Below are positions 1-10,800 of a DNA stretch of 64,000 bases, piece after piece. The notes under the pieces were generated by a model. It was not told the DNA's origin. It was given only the letters and a program-made list of their open reading frames with translations, and did no database searches. The position numbers and the translations under genes are program-made. Within the stretch, counting starts at the first letter, position 1. Every line of letters begins with the position of its first letter. The stretch covers positions 96,935,413 to 96,999,412 of the forward strand of contig OZ018318.1 in assembly GCA_963969495.1 (NCBI GenBank). Reading direction: 5' to 3'. The DNA is from Ceratothoa steindachneri (taxonomy: Eukaryota > Arthropoda > Malacostraca > Isopoda > Cymothoidae).

Positions 1-695
1 AGGCTGGAAAAGTGCGCCAAAATTGCGTCTCAGAACGCCGACGTCGATTTTTGACCAGTATAAGACATACTTAGATTGAAAGTCCGAAGAAAAGAAATTT
101 AACCCCGGCGAAGAAGTTTTGCTTCTCCTCCACACGGGCAACAACAAATTGTTTGATTCAGTGAAAGGGCCTCTTACCCCATAGTCGAGAAGCGTGGCCC
201 CATAGATTACCTTATTGAAACATCCTCGGGAATAAAGCTCTTCAATGTTAATATGATCAAGAATACCCCATAGAATCTGGCTAGCCTCTGGATTCCTTTT
301 GCGTAATCCAACTCGCCTGCGTGTAGCAAGACAAGAAATACCCCTTGCATGTCTTGCCCGACTTTAATAATTCACCGCCTGCGGGAATTCAGATGTGTAA
401 CCAGTTACCATCTCTTTAAATGGATCAACTACATGCGCTTCTAAGTCGTTTTGATGACGTTGTCACTGAAATACCCGGTTGTGCTATCCACATTGAGCGC
501 AATATACAACTAACCACCCTGGAACCCGTCCTTTCCAAACCCTACCTGCTGCCTATACACCTCGAGAAGCCTTCGGTAATGAAGTGAATTAACTTCTAAG
601 GTTGCAGATAATCGAAACTTCGGAGTCAAGTTACTGTTCCCCGGTTAGCATGGTAAAGAAGGCTGATAACACTGGGGAACAATTTGAAAAAAAAC
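1..695 (+). pseudogene. Ty3/gypsy pol relic: integrase C-terminus followed by start of RT (Gmr1-like order)
   Basis: Positions 60-270 read as the C-terminal end of a gypsy integrase (motifs FNPGEEVLLLL, then IVEKRGPIDYLIET and FNVNMIK), with one frame change near 180. After a linker of about 150 bp, 420-695 reads as the segment just before the RT palm (LLSRFDDVVTEIPGC, LTTLEPV, KPYLLPIHLEK, then ETSESSYCSPVSMVKKAD). Frameshifts and stops make it inactive. In most Ty3/gypsy elements integrase comes after RNase H. Here it comes before RT, the order known for the Gmr1 clade. The RT continues at 2949 after an insertion. The window start cuts off anything upstream. I am sure of the gypsy domains and fairly sure that both belong to one element. 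Confidence 0.8.
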
Positions 696-696
696 A

Positions 697-2948
697 TTCT
701 GCTGATTTAGACTAAAATTAGCATGCTGATTCAAAATTTGTAGTCACCTTTTTACTACCATGTCTAGTTTTTCTCCACAGCTTACCCCCGCCCTCCGAGA
801 AGTAAAATTCCATTGCTAAGTTGTAATAAGATTTGTCTGCAGATTACGATTGAATTCATCTACAGCTACGTGGCAACTTATTTGCGCAATCACCATTGAA
901 ACAGTGCGATGAGAGGTGTGTGTTGTACGTTCTATTTCGTTATATGCTGTTTTTTTAGCTTTCATAGCTGGTAACTATTCCATCTTAGTGTTTTACTTAC
1001 ATAGGTATAGATTTCCTTTGTTTCAGATCATGTCTGCTTCTGCAACTTCTCTTCGTAAATGCCTAAAAAACCCTGACTCCTTCTGTTGCATTTGTGGAAG
1101 TTTCCCCATTCCAAGTCAGGAGCAAACATCAGTGCATTTGTCAAACAAACATATTTAGCATATTTTAAAGTAAAACTCGGTGACAAGACAAACCATGGGC
1201 CCACCATAAAGTGTGCAGACAGTATGTCGAGAGTTTACGGATATGGACCAAAAGAACAGATGAAATGTTGCCATTTGGTAACCCCATGGTTTGGCGAGAG
1301 CAAAAAGAGCATTGCACAGACTGTTACTTTTTTTTAGTAGGAATATCAGGATTTAACATGAAAAATAAAAGTAAAATAGAATATCCTAATTTACCATCAG
1401 CTATAAGGCCAATGCCTCATTCAGCTGAAATTCCAGTGCTAGTTTTCGAACAACTAGAAGATCTCAGTTATGTTGAGGAACGCAGTGACAGCAATGATGC
1501 AGATTTTGAAATTCACGAGGATTTAGTTCGTAGGGGATTTGATCAGCACGAGTTGAATAATTTGGCACGTGATTTGGGCCTATCAAAAAAGGCTTCAGAA
1601 ATCCTAGCATCAAGACTGAATGAGAAAAACTTAATTGAAAAAGGAGCGAAAGTATCATACTTTCGAACCAGAGAAAGTACATTTCTGCAGTACTTTCGAA
1701 GTGACAGCGGCTTTGTGTATTGCCATAACATTCATAGTTTAGTCAAAGAATTAGGGCTTTCAATCTACAATCCAAATGAATGGCGTATGTTTATTGACAG
1801 CTCAAAGCGGAGCTTGAAGTTTGTCCTTCTACGCAATGGTAATTTATTTGGTGCAGTCCCTATTGGGCATTCTGTCTGTCTTCGTGAAGAACATAGAGAT
1901 ATAAAGAGGGTCATTGAGTTATTGAAATAGGACAAACACAATTGGATCATCTGTATTGACCTTGAAATGGTGTGCTTCCTTCTTGGTCAGCAACTTGGGT
2001 ACATAAAATATCCCTGCTTTCACTGTATGTGGAATAGCAGAGCTCGATGAAAGCATTGGGTTAAGACGAATTGGCCTCCAAGATCTCATGTTAAACCTGG
2101 TGATCCCAACATTTTACATGAGCCACTTGTTGACAGGAAGAATATAATATTCCCATCTCTGCACATAAAACTAGGTCTCATGAAGTAGTTTGTAAAGTCA
2201 TTGCCAACTGATGGCGACTGTTTTAAGTACCTCATCTTGACATTTCCTTGTCTGACAATTAAAAAAATTTAGGCCGGTGTATTTGATGGTCCACAAAGTC
2301 GAAAGCTCATCAAAGAGGAAAAGTTCACTGGGACTACGTCAAACCGTGAAAAGAATGCTTGGTTATCATTCAAAGATTTTGTCAAGAACTTTCTTTGAAA
2401 TACACATGCAAGTAATCACACAAAAAATTTTCAGAATCTATTGGAGAGCTACAAGGCGCTTGGGTGAAAAATGAATATTAAACTACATTTTCTCCATTGC
2501 CATCCTGCCAGCTTTCCGGATGATCTTGGTGCTGCTAGCGGCGAGCAAAATGAACGATTTCACAAGATTTGAAGGTTATGGAAGAACGTTATCAGGGTAG
2601 ATGGGATGTACATATTATGGCTGACTATTGTTGGAGCATCAACGCGATAGACCTCAAGTTCAACACTCCAGAAAGAGCTATGAACGTAAATTTTTACGTC
2701 AACTACTAGCACACAATTATAATTATATAATTACAGTAGCCATATCCTTTGTTAAACTTAATAGTGTTAAAAAAAACATTGCGATCTTGCCTGTTTCTTT
2801 CATATTTGATTGTATGTCAATATTTGAAAAAGTTCAAAAGCCTGACGTGATAGAAAAAAACGGAGATCAGTTTGGGATTCAGCACCGGAAAATTACTTAA
2901 AAACAGCTCTCAGACCTAACTCTACAAAAATTGTGTTCTTCAGTGTAA
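697..2948 (+). mobile_element. 2.25-kb insertion splitting the gypsy RT
   Basis: The RT reading breaks off after VKKADNT near 690 and resumes at RMLNSVIIFDSEPI near 2965, which is where the palm should continue after the usual C-V-D-Y-R-x-L-N-S segment. About 2.25 kb of foreign DNA lies between. It carries the protein relic at 1030-2900. No clear terminal inverted repeats were found. Short TGCTGA-TC-like words near 728 and, inverted, near 2880 are weak candidates. The junctions are placed only to within about 15 bp and no target-site duplication could be fixed. Class of mobility unknown. Confidence 0.6.
1030..2900 (+). pseudogene. Relic of an uncharacterised multicopy arthropod zinc-binding protein family
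   Basis: Pieces in several frames join into one protein of roughly 600 residues: an N-terminal cysteine-rich part (PDSFCCICGSF near 1070; CRQYVESLRIW near 1212; HCTDCYF near 1311), an acidic linker, a long open part ending at 1930 (YFRTRESTFLQYF, EWRMFIDSSKRSLK, IPIGHSV-like word), then further pieces to about 2700 (IICIDLEMVCFLLGQQLG, DGDCFKYL, the last conserved word RKSYERKF). I know such proteins as unnamed multicopy entries in arthropod proteomes. I cannot give them an enzymatic function. The early cysteine pairs suggest zinc binding (inference). At least four frameshifts and several stops make this copy dead. It lies within a gypsy element, which suggests that the family moves. Confidence 0.7.
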
Positions 2949-4031
2949 TTCGTATCAAATGTGCATCGAATGAAAGAATGCTAAATTCGGTTATCATATT
3001 CGATTCTGAACCAATATCTACTATAGATTATATTTTTCTCCTTTTTGAGAAGGCCAAGTTCATCTCCGTCTTGAACTTTTGCGAGGCCTATTATCAGATC
3101 TCCCTGAGGGAGGAAGTGAAGAAATTTATTGCTTTCCCTAACTGAGAATGGCCTTATGCAGTTCCAGCGGGTCCCTTTGGGTCTGATAACAGCTTACAGC
3201 AATTATAACCGGATGATGAGGATGATTTTAGAAGGCCTACCCAACGTCACCTTCTAATTCGATAATATTCATGTGGTGACTGAAGATTGGGATCAACACT
3301 TTAACCCCCTATAAGCTCTTCTGTATCGACTCCGAGAACAGAACTTGACAATTGGCCCTAGCAAATTCCACTTCCATATCTGGAATAATAGATTAGCCCG
3401 CCAGCAAGAAAAGATCCGGGACATCATGGACATGCATTTGCCCATTAATAACAATCAGCTTCTATCCTTAGTGGGCTTTGCGTCGTTCTTTCGTCGATTT
3501 ATACTCAGCTTTGCGACTGTTTCCGTCCCCCTCTGCGAGCTATTAAAGAAGAAGGCGCCTAACCCCTCGAGTTGACGCCGTTCTAAGCTCATATTGCGCG
3601 TATAACTCAAGGAGAAGTTAGCATGCTCCAGTGTTATCCGCCTCTCTAACTAGGAAAAATTGTTTTGCATTCGCACTGACGTGAGTAATAACGGTCTAGG
3701 ATGTGTCCACCTCGAGTATTAGGATAACGGCGAAAGTTTCTCCATCGCTTACGCAAGCAGAAAATTACTCTAGCATTAATTGAGATAGAGGCGCTCGCTA
3801 TCATTTGGTGATTCTGTAAATTCAGAATGTATTTATTAGGCAAATATTTGTATCGGAGGTGGACCATATACCCTTATCATAGCCACGTAACGTCAAAAAT
3901 AATAATGGTGGTTTTATGTGTTGGAGCTTGTTTCTCCAGGAATTCCAATTCCGCATTTTGTACGTAAAGGCACCGATAACTGTATGGCAGATAGTTTAAG
4001 TAGGAAACCGTTAGATCCTTCTGCAAGCTAA
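2949..4031 (+). pseudogene. Ty3/gypsy pol relic: RT palm and RNase H, end of polyprotein
   Basis: This is the second half of the split gypsy RT. Visible motifs: LNSVIIFDSEPIPTIDY-like start near 2970, AYYQISL near 3095, FQRVPFGL-like word near 3160, a degraded catalytic strand with FDNIHVV near 3265, FFRRFILSFATV near 3490, and the RNase H start RTDVSNNGLGCV near 3670. The RNase H tail is in frame (MADSLSRKPLDPSAS) and runs into a stop at 4029-4031, with AT-rich noncoding DNA after it. Termination straight after RNase H fits an element whose integrase lies upstream of RT. Several stops and frameshifts show that it is inactive. Confidence 0.8.
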
Positions 4032-4469
4032 TTCCGAGCCATTTCCTTTTTTTCCATCTATTAATTTTGTTCATAAAATAAATTTATATATTTAACCATA
4101 TAATAAGGATACGCGTATCCTTTATGTATGTATATTTTGTTTGTTTATATGGACAATGAATTCCTTTTATATCCTTAATTTTTGTGTATTTTTTTGGTAT
4201 AATCGTAGGATAATTCACCCTCAGGCCAGTTAGCCCCACTTAATCGTATCATAAAAAAAATCCTTCAGCAACAATGCCGTAGCATTGTATAACCTTGTGT
4301 ATGTGTGTGCTATAACCCCCCCCCCCCTCAGCTCCTCTTTTTGTATTTGCTTCCATTTTGAACAATTGTCCTAGGTATTCTCATCCTTATTCGCCAATGT
4401 CATAAGACTTAAATTATTTTCCTCCCTGACTAATCATTTTTCCATGTAACTATTTTTCCTAAAGATCCA

Positions 4470-5540
4470 TCTTGGGATGGAGGAGTTTCAGAGATATGAG
4501 AGATCGAGAGAGGGCAGATAGACGCCGCCGTCCCCTTCAATGGAGAGAGAGAGAGAGAGAAAAGAGAGACCTGGGAGACCTTTTTTGTCTGCACTAATGC
4601 AGGTGGAAATTATGAGATGCCGCGGCAGTTACAAATTCCTCCATCAGAGGAAACTTCGAGAAGTTTAAGAGCCCAAAAGTTCACAACTGAGGTCGAACGA
4701 AGTTCTCCTCGCCGACTTACGACCTTCCCCCTCTCGCGCTAAAAGGCCAGATTATTATCGTCTGCTGATGCGTCGACCCTAGGACCCTCTCTTTCGGACT
4801 GAGGGAGGAAAATTCCCATTCGACGCCTATAAATCATCCGGTACCAGAGTTGGAAGTCAGTATTCGCCGCATGCACTGCCCCGTCCATATCCTGCATCTG
4901 CGCTTCCCCGTTCTTACCCGCTATTCGCGTCCCGTGAAATGTGTACAATTCTCTAGATCCCCTCAAGTTCCAGCTATTCTCGTTAATTATCCTGAGTCTA
5001 CCTAGAAACGCTCATTCCCGCTCCTCGAACGCCACGCGCTTAGTCTTGATTCGTGTTACTCAAAAGCAAAATTTAAGTTCACACCGTAATAGTCATTGTC
5101 AAGAGACTATTGAACTTTACGCCAAGGCAAGTATTCCTCCCTCGCACCAAATCTTCGGGGTAATAACAACGTGCAACTCTCCTGTGCAAGTGCTCTCTCT
5201 ACCCCCGCCCCCAGTGTAAAGCCTTCATCATCGGCTTAGTATACGCTCAAGGTCATTCGAACGCTCCTAGGTCAATATTGTTCGTTTGTTTGTACGGTAA
5301 CCGACCACATCACGTCTCCCACCCCCTTTTAGCCATTGAGACCCGTGTATATCTGATATATGTGTTTGAAGCTCCTTTTAACTTGCAAAATAATATTAAT
5401 TTGCATTTAGTAAAATTACATTTGTACCTGTTTTTCTGTTATACCGGAACCTCCAAGATTGTCGACTGTGGCCAACCTACTCTCAGTAATTTGCACTCTG
5501 CTTATATTATAAATCTACCTCGCACTGGTAATTACAGAAA
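4470..5540 (+). mobile_element. Probable 3' LTR region of the gypsy relic
   Basis: This is a less AT-rich block downstream of the pol stop, beginning near GGGATGGAGGAG (4473) and with a GA-rich stretch at 4545-4567. It contains a well-spaced core promoter (4828-4861), as expected of an LTR. The exact ends are not defined: a candidate end is TGGTAATTACA near 5534, but no second LTR copy is in the window for comparison. The ORF-like stretches here show no protein similarity. The stretch 5541-5906 may still be LTR or leader sequence; I see nothing definite in it. Confidence 0.4.
4828..4861 (+). promoter_or_regulatory. Arthropod-type core promoter (TATA box plus TCAGT initiator)
   Basis: TATAAAT at 4828-4834 is followed by TCAGT at 4857-4861, which puts the initiator A 31 bp from the first T of the TATA box. 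That is the canonical spacing for RNA polymerase II in arthropods. It lies inside the putative LTR, so it probably marks the U3/R border. Called from the motif pair only. Confidence 0.5.
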
Positions 5541-5901
5541 GGGTTAACTTGACCCTATTCTACGAGTACGACACTCTAGACTGCAATCTCCTCATAGACG
5601 TATTTGTTTCATGGGGCAGTGTAGATATTCTCTGTTTGTGCTCCGAGTGTGCAATACGTCCGGGCCCTTTTATAAACGCTCATGGTCCATCCTTAGTGCT
5701 TTAAAAGAACATTAAATACCTATCCCTTCTGCATAGCCATTCACTATCGTGCCAGCGGGAAGCGCGCTTTGAAAATTTGCCTCACTGAGAAGCACGTTTT
5801 TAAACATTTACTTAGTCACTCCCGGCCATTTTTTCTCTAGAATTCCCCTCTTTTAAGGTGGTGACTTTTTACAAAGTTCACATTTTACGAGTAAGAAAAT
5901 G

Positions 5902-5906
<5 letters not shown>

Positions 5907-5962
<56 letters not shown>
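5907..5962. repeat. (TA)n microsatellite, about 55 bp
   Basis: Nearly pure alternating A and T. The flanks (about 5541-5906 and 5963-6725) show no recognisable gene or element. Confidence 0.95.
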
Positions 5963-6886
<924 letters not shown>

Positions 6887-7033
6887 CTCAACTTCGCCCT
6901 GAAGTGTTACACTATCAAACCTACCATATACTTTTTTACCCACTCACAATTTAAAGGCTTATTATCCATTTCGCATACAAAGAAAAATAAAAAACCTTGT
7001 TTTGCAGACCATATAACAATATAGTACAATATA

Positions 7034-8229
7034 CAGAAGGCTAAAAAGTCTGGGTACATAGGAATTTTAATATTTTATTTATTTATGTTATTTTTCCTCT
7101 CCAGATCGAATGATGGCTCTGTCTAAAGAAGAAAGAATCGAGTTGGTACTCTTAAGTGGACGAGAAGGATGGTCTTATCTCAAAATCGGCGAGGAATTTA
7201 ACCTTCGACACCTTGATCGGCAACCTATTTATTTTACTGCCGTCGAGAAATTGGTCACGAAGTTTAAAGAAACAGGCAGTGTCTTGGACAAACCCCCGTT
7301 CCGGGTGACCAAAGACTTCAGACGAAACGAAAGAGGTTAGAATGGCCAAGATTGCTGCTAGCGCAAAAAAATCACTTCGTCGGACATCCATGAAGTTGAG
7401 TGTTCCAAGGTCAACTATCCACAAAATCCTGGTAGAGCAGAATTTCCATCCGTACAAATTACAGATATTGCATCACTTGAATGAAGAAGACCCCGATAGG
7501 TGAATGGAGATGTGAGAATGGTTTTCAGATAAATTGTATGAAAATATCAATTTTACTAAAGACCATTTTTTGTTCAGTGATGAAGCTTTGTTTTATGTTA
7601 ATGGTGAAGTCAACAGACAGAATCTTCGATACTGGTCTCAAGACAATCCACATTGGATGGATCCATTCAACCAGAAAAGCTGCCAAAAGCTGATGGTGTG
7701 GTGTGGTTTGTGGAAAGCTCATGTGCTAGGACCCTTGTTTTTTGATGAACATGTAACCGGTGAGACTTATCTGAACATGTTAAGAGACAAATTAATTCCT
7801 CAAATTGAGCGCCTACGCGACGGACTTCCGGACTGGTTTCAGCATGATGGAGCCCCTGCCCATTTTGCTACAAATGTTAGAGATTGGCTGAATGGCACTT
7901 TTCCTCACTGGGTTGAAAGAAGAGGTCAGGTGGGGTGGTCCTCTCATTCACCAGACCTTTCTACCCTTGATTTCTTTTTCTGGGGTATGTTAAAAGAGAA
8001 AGTTTACTCAATGAAGTTTGCAAATCTAAACCACTTGAGAGAACGCATTATCAGTCAGTGTGCTGAAATCGATGACAATGTCCACCTATTCAATCGAGTT
8101 CACCAGAATTTAGCAAGGCGCATCGAATTATGCATTGCAAATAATGGAAATCATATTGAAAATTTAATTTCTTAACATTATAATTAAATAATATTGTTAT
8201 CCCCTATGTACTTAGACTTTGTGGACATC

Positions 8230-8232
<3 letters not shown>
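7034..8232 (+). mobile_element. Tc1/mariner-superfamily element with inverted ends and TA target site
   Basis: Imperfect terminal inverted repeats of about 30 bp: the left end from 7034 (CAGAAGGCTAAAAAGTCTG) matches the reverse complement of the right end down to 8203 (CAGGATGTCCACAAAGTCTA), followed on both sides by GTACATAGG. TA dinucleotides flank both ends (7032-7033 and 8233-8234), the usual target duplication for this superfamily. The element is 1199 bp long, a normal size. The right end sits directly on a TA tract, so it may have inserted into that tract. Confidence 0.85.
7110..8175 (+). pseudogene. Mariner-like transposase, D..D-about-40-D type
   Basis: This would encode the cut-and-paste transposase of the surrounding element. 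The N-terminal DNA-binding part is at 7110-7480 (MALSKEERIELVLLSG, then a frame change near 7335), followed by an open catalytic part at 7534-8175. Acidic residues: D in FSDEALFYVNG (about 7579), D in WFQHDGAPAHF (about 7852), and D in the LDFFFWG word near 7969. About 40 residues separate the second and third, unlike the 34 of typical mariners and close to the DD41D group. One frameshift and one in-frame stop (near 7501) in the N-terminal third disrupt it; the catalytic half is intact. The ATG at 7110/7113 is a plausible start. Confidence 0.8.

Positions 8233-8312
<80 letters not shown>
8233..8312. repeat. (TA)n microsatellite, 80 bp
   Basis: Pure TA tract between the right end of the 7034-8232 transposon and the 8316-8516 inverted-repeat element. 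Confidence 0.95.
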
Positions 8313-8315
<3 letters not shown>

Positions 8316-8513
8316 GCATATATCTCCGATGAGCGCGAGAAGATGATGAAAGCGGTTGTTCGCTGCCTCAAAATGCACGTTTCGAATCCCACCCCAGCTC
8401 GGATCTTTTCGAAGTAAGAAATAACCATTTCCAAAGAAATATTATTCCGTTTTCTCTTTCCTGTTCTGAAGTTGGATTTATTTCATCATTCTCTCGTGCT
8501 CATGGGAGATATA

Positions 8514-8516
<3 letters not shown>
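8316..8516. mobile_element. 201-bp MITE-like element with 36-bp inverted ends, between TA tracts
   Basis: The left end 8316-8351 begins GCATATATCTCCGATGAGC. The reverse complement of 8481-8516 begins GCATATATCTCCCATGAGC and stays matched to ...ATGATGAAA, with about four mismatches over 36 bp. The interior has no coding capacity. It contains one T-loop-like word (TTTCGAATCC near 8380), but I could not fold a tRNA around it. A TA tract abuts each end, so it is either a nonautonomous element using TA targets or a palindrome that grew together with the tract. Confidence 0.65.

Positions 8517-8517
<1 letters not shown>

Positions 8518-8595
<78 letters not shown>
8518..8595. repeat. (TA)n microsatellite, about 78 bp
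   Basis: TA tract joining the 201-bp inverted-repeat element to the left end of the Tc1-like element at 8596. Confidence 0.95.
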
Positions 8596-8598
<3 letters not shown>

Positions 8599-9814
8599 GG
8601 ATGGGACAAAATATTTGGAATAGTTGAAATTTAAGACCAATATTTCAATCTTCAATCAGCCATTATATTACGAATATCCATCCAAATTTTTTCTCGTGTG
8701 TGTTTAGATTTAATTTAGATACATAGTTTCATTATCAACTTTAATGATTATTTGTATTTCTTTTGCAGATCGTGGTATAAATGCTAAGATGCGTGACCTC
8801 ACGGAGTTCGAAAAGGGCAAATTGTTGGAGCTCGAAATCCAGGAGCTTCCGTCACTAAAAGAGCTAAACTCCCTGTTTTTTTGAGAGATACCATATCGAG
8901 AACCATGACAGAATTTCAGAAGCAGGGGAAAACCTCCAGTAGCAAGAGTAATTTCTTGATGGAATTCGAAGCTTGCCGAAAGAGACTGACGTGTGTTGAA
9001 ACGCAATGTGATGAAAAATACCAGGCTAACTGCACCCAAATTGAGTGCAAAATCTAATCAATATCTCACTAGTCCAGTTTAGCCCAATAAAGGAGGATAT
9101 CATGGAAGATCTACAATCCAAAAAACTCTGCTTTCTCAACAAAGCATTCAGAAAAAATTAAACTTTTGTAGAGATGACAAGGGCTGGTCGACAGACCAAT
9201 TGACTCTAGTGTTTCTCTTTTTCCCTACTGCGGGGCGAGTTTATATGTGAAGGCAGCCCGGGGAAGCTTCTAATCTTGACTGCTTTCTTCCTAAAATAAA
9301 GCACAGAGGAGGGTCAGTGATGATTTGGGCAGCCATATCTTGGAATTCTCTTGGTCCAATCGTTGCCCTGCATGGTAGTATCAACGGCAACGAATATCCG
9401 AATATTTTGCAAGATCAAATCCATCCTATGGACAAGACACTTTCCCTGATGGTGAGTAATTTTTCCATGAGGACAATGCCCCACTACAAACCACTCATGT
9501 GGTGTAAGGATTTGTATAGAGGGCATAAAGGTGAGCTATAACATATAGAGTGGCCACCACAATCTCCAGATCTTAATATTATTGAGTATTTGTGGTGTGA
9601 CTTGGAGTGACAAGTTAGAAGTCGTTACCCTCCATAGTTTAGTCCGAAACAGCTAGAGCTGGTATTGCAAAAAGAATGGCTTAAGATTCCTATCAATCAA
9701 GTCCGGGAGCTGTATGAATCAATTCCAAGACAGCAAGCATTATGACGACACACCCCGTTTAAATAAATATTCATTGAATTTAACACGTGTTCCAATGATT
9801 TTGTCCAACCTCTT
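8596..9814 (+). mobile_element. Tc1-like transposon with inverted ends
   Basis: The left end AAGGGATGGGACAAAATATT (8596) and the reverse complement of the right end AAGAGGTTGGACAAAATCAT (9814) match, followed by TGGAA on both sides. TA dinucleotides lie just outside both ends (8594-8595 and 9815-9816). The length is about 1.2 kb. GGTTGGACAAAAT-type ends are typical of Tc1-like elements. The left end inserted at or in a TA tract. Confidence 0.85.
8789..9763 (+). pseudogene. Tc1-like transposase, degraded
   Basis: Recognisable parts in order: the N-terminal helix-turn-helix region (MRDLTEFEKGK at 8789, TMTEFQKQGKTSS near 8907), the catalytic core with SVMIWAAISWNSLGPIV (9317), NGNEYPNILQDQIHPM, a degraded second catalytic strand near 9465, SPDLNIIEYLW (near 9570), and a tail with LYESIPRQQA near 9715. 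Many stops and several frameshifts. The first catalytic Asp region (F-S-D-E-S in the family) is damaged near 9200. Inactive. Confidence 0.8.
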
Positions 9815-9844
9815 TATATATGCACTGTTTAATTGCCTCTTACC

Positions 9845-9848
<4 letters not shown>

Positions 9849-9934
<86 letters not shown>

Positions 9935-9955
9935 TTATATATTTATGTATATAAG
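9849..9955. repeat. (TA)n microsatellite, about 107 bp
   Basis: TA tract, degenerating to TATATTTATA words at its right end, where it meets the truncated 5' side of a PLE fragment. Confidence 0.95.
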
Positions 9956-10638
9956 AAACTTACAAAGTAGTGTCAATTGTTCGGTTTGCGCTTAGAAATA
10001 CTTTGAGCAAACTGGTAAATCATTAAGTGTACGCTTGACGCAAAATAAATACAATATTAGGAAGGGGAGGGGGAAATGGAACAGCGCTTTCTTTGGACAT
10101 TTATCGGAAAACAGTCACCCTTTAATTGGAATTCGGCTAAATTTATTTACAAATCTGTGACTTTGGTTAAAGAAATATTGTCGAATGCTCATTCATTAAT
10201 ACCTCGCTTAATTTTAATATATCCCCCGGTCTCTTTAAACTGGCCACTTTTATTAATAGGCTTATTTATAACAAAATTGTCCATTTTTAATCTTAGTCCT
10301 TTGATTTATTAATTTAGTTAGGTTTGTCTCATTAATTTTTATGTATTCACAATTAGGTGTGTATGTACTTAGTTCAGTGACCTAAGTATCTACATTCTTT
10401 GCTCACAGTTGGAATTTCCTTAAGTAGAGCATATCTATTTGTGTTTTACACTTCATATATTTCTTTGATAATATTTTTCTATTTTTCGTCCTTTCGTTGT
10501 ACATAGGCTAAGCATTACTCTCTTCCTCATATATACATATATACCAGTTTTGTAAAATTCTCGTTATTCCTTGAGAATGAACCTAACATGTGCGAAGTTA
10601 CTTGGAATCCGCCTTTCATTTTCCTGTTTTTTTTGCAG

Positions 10639-10640
<2 letters not shown>
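9956..10640 (+). pseudogene. PLE 3' fragment: GIY-YIG endonuclease and 3' UTR
   Basis: Translating across one stop and one frameshift gives VNCSVCA, KYFEQTGKSLSVRL, then SPFNWNSAKFIYKS. This is the C-terminal half of a GIY-YIG endonuclease of the Penelope-like type (compare YYGQTGKELDVRV and INWNSAKPVIK in the copy at 62880-64000). The 3' UTR ends GGAATCC...TTTTCCTG..TTTTGCAG, homologous to that same copy's end, directly against a TA tract. The 5' side is truncated at the preceding TA tract. Dead fragment. The family identity is good; the subfamily differs from the 22746-25010 pair. Confidence 0.65.

Positions 10641-10710
<70 letters not shown>
10641..10710. repeat. (TA)n microsatellite, about 70 bp
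   Basis: TA tract at the exact 3' end of the PLE fragment at 9956-10640. Confidence 0.95.
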
Positions 10711-10800
10711 GAAGCAATGACTCGCAGGAATAAGGAAAAGATGTTTCCGAATACTTTAGTACATTATTCAGTTCCTATCATGGATAAATACCAGGGAAAA
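10711..10800 (-). mobile_element. Possible second PLE 3' end, opposite orientation
   Basis: Read on the minus strand, this stretch has TTCGGAAACATCTTTTCC followed by TTATTCCTG and then the TA tract. It resembles the CGGAATCC...TTTTCC layout of the PLE end at 62880. If so, the 10641-10710 tract is flanked by two converging PLE 3' ends. The similarity is short and may be coincidence. Confidence 0.35.

Noticed and set aside
8370..8395. tRNA or tRNA-derived SINE head, from the T-loop-like word TTTCGAATCC
   Set aside because: No matching A-box, acceptor stem or cloverleaf could be placed. The surrounding sequence is better explained by the 36-bp inverted repeats.
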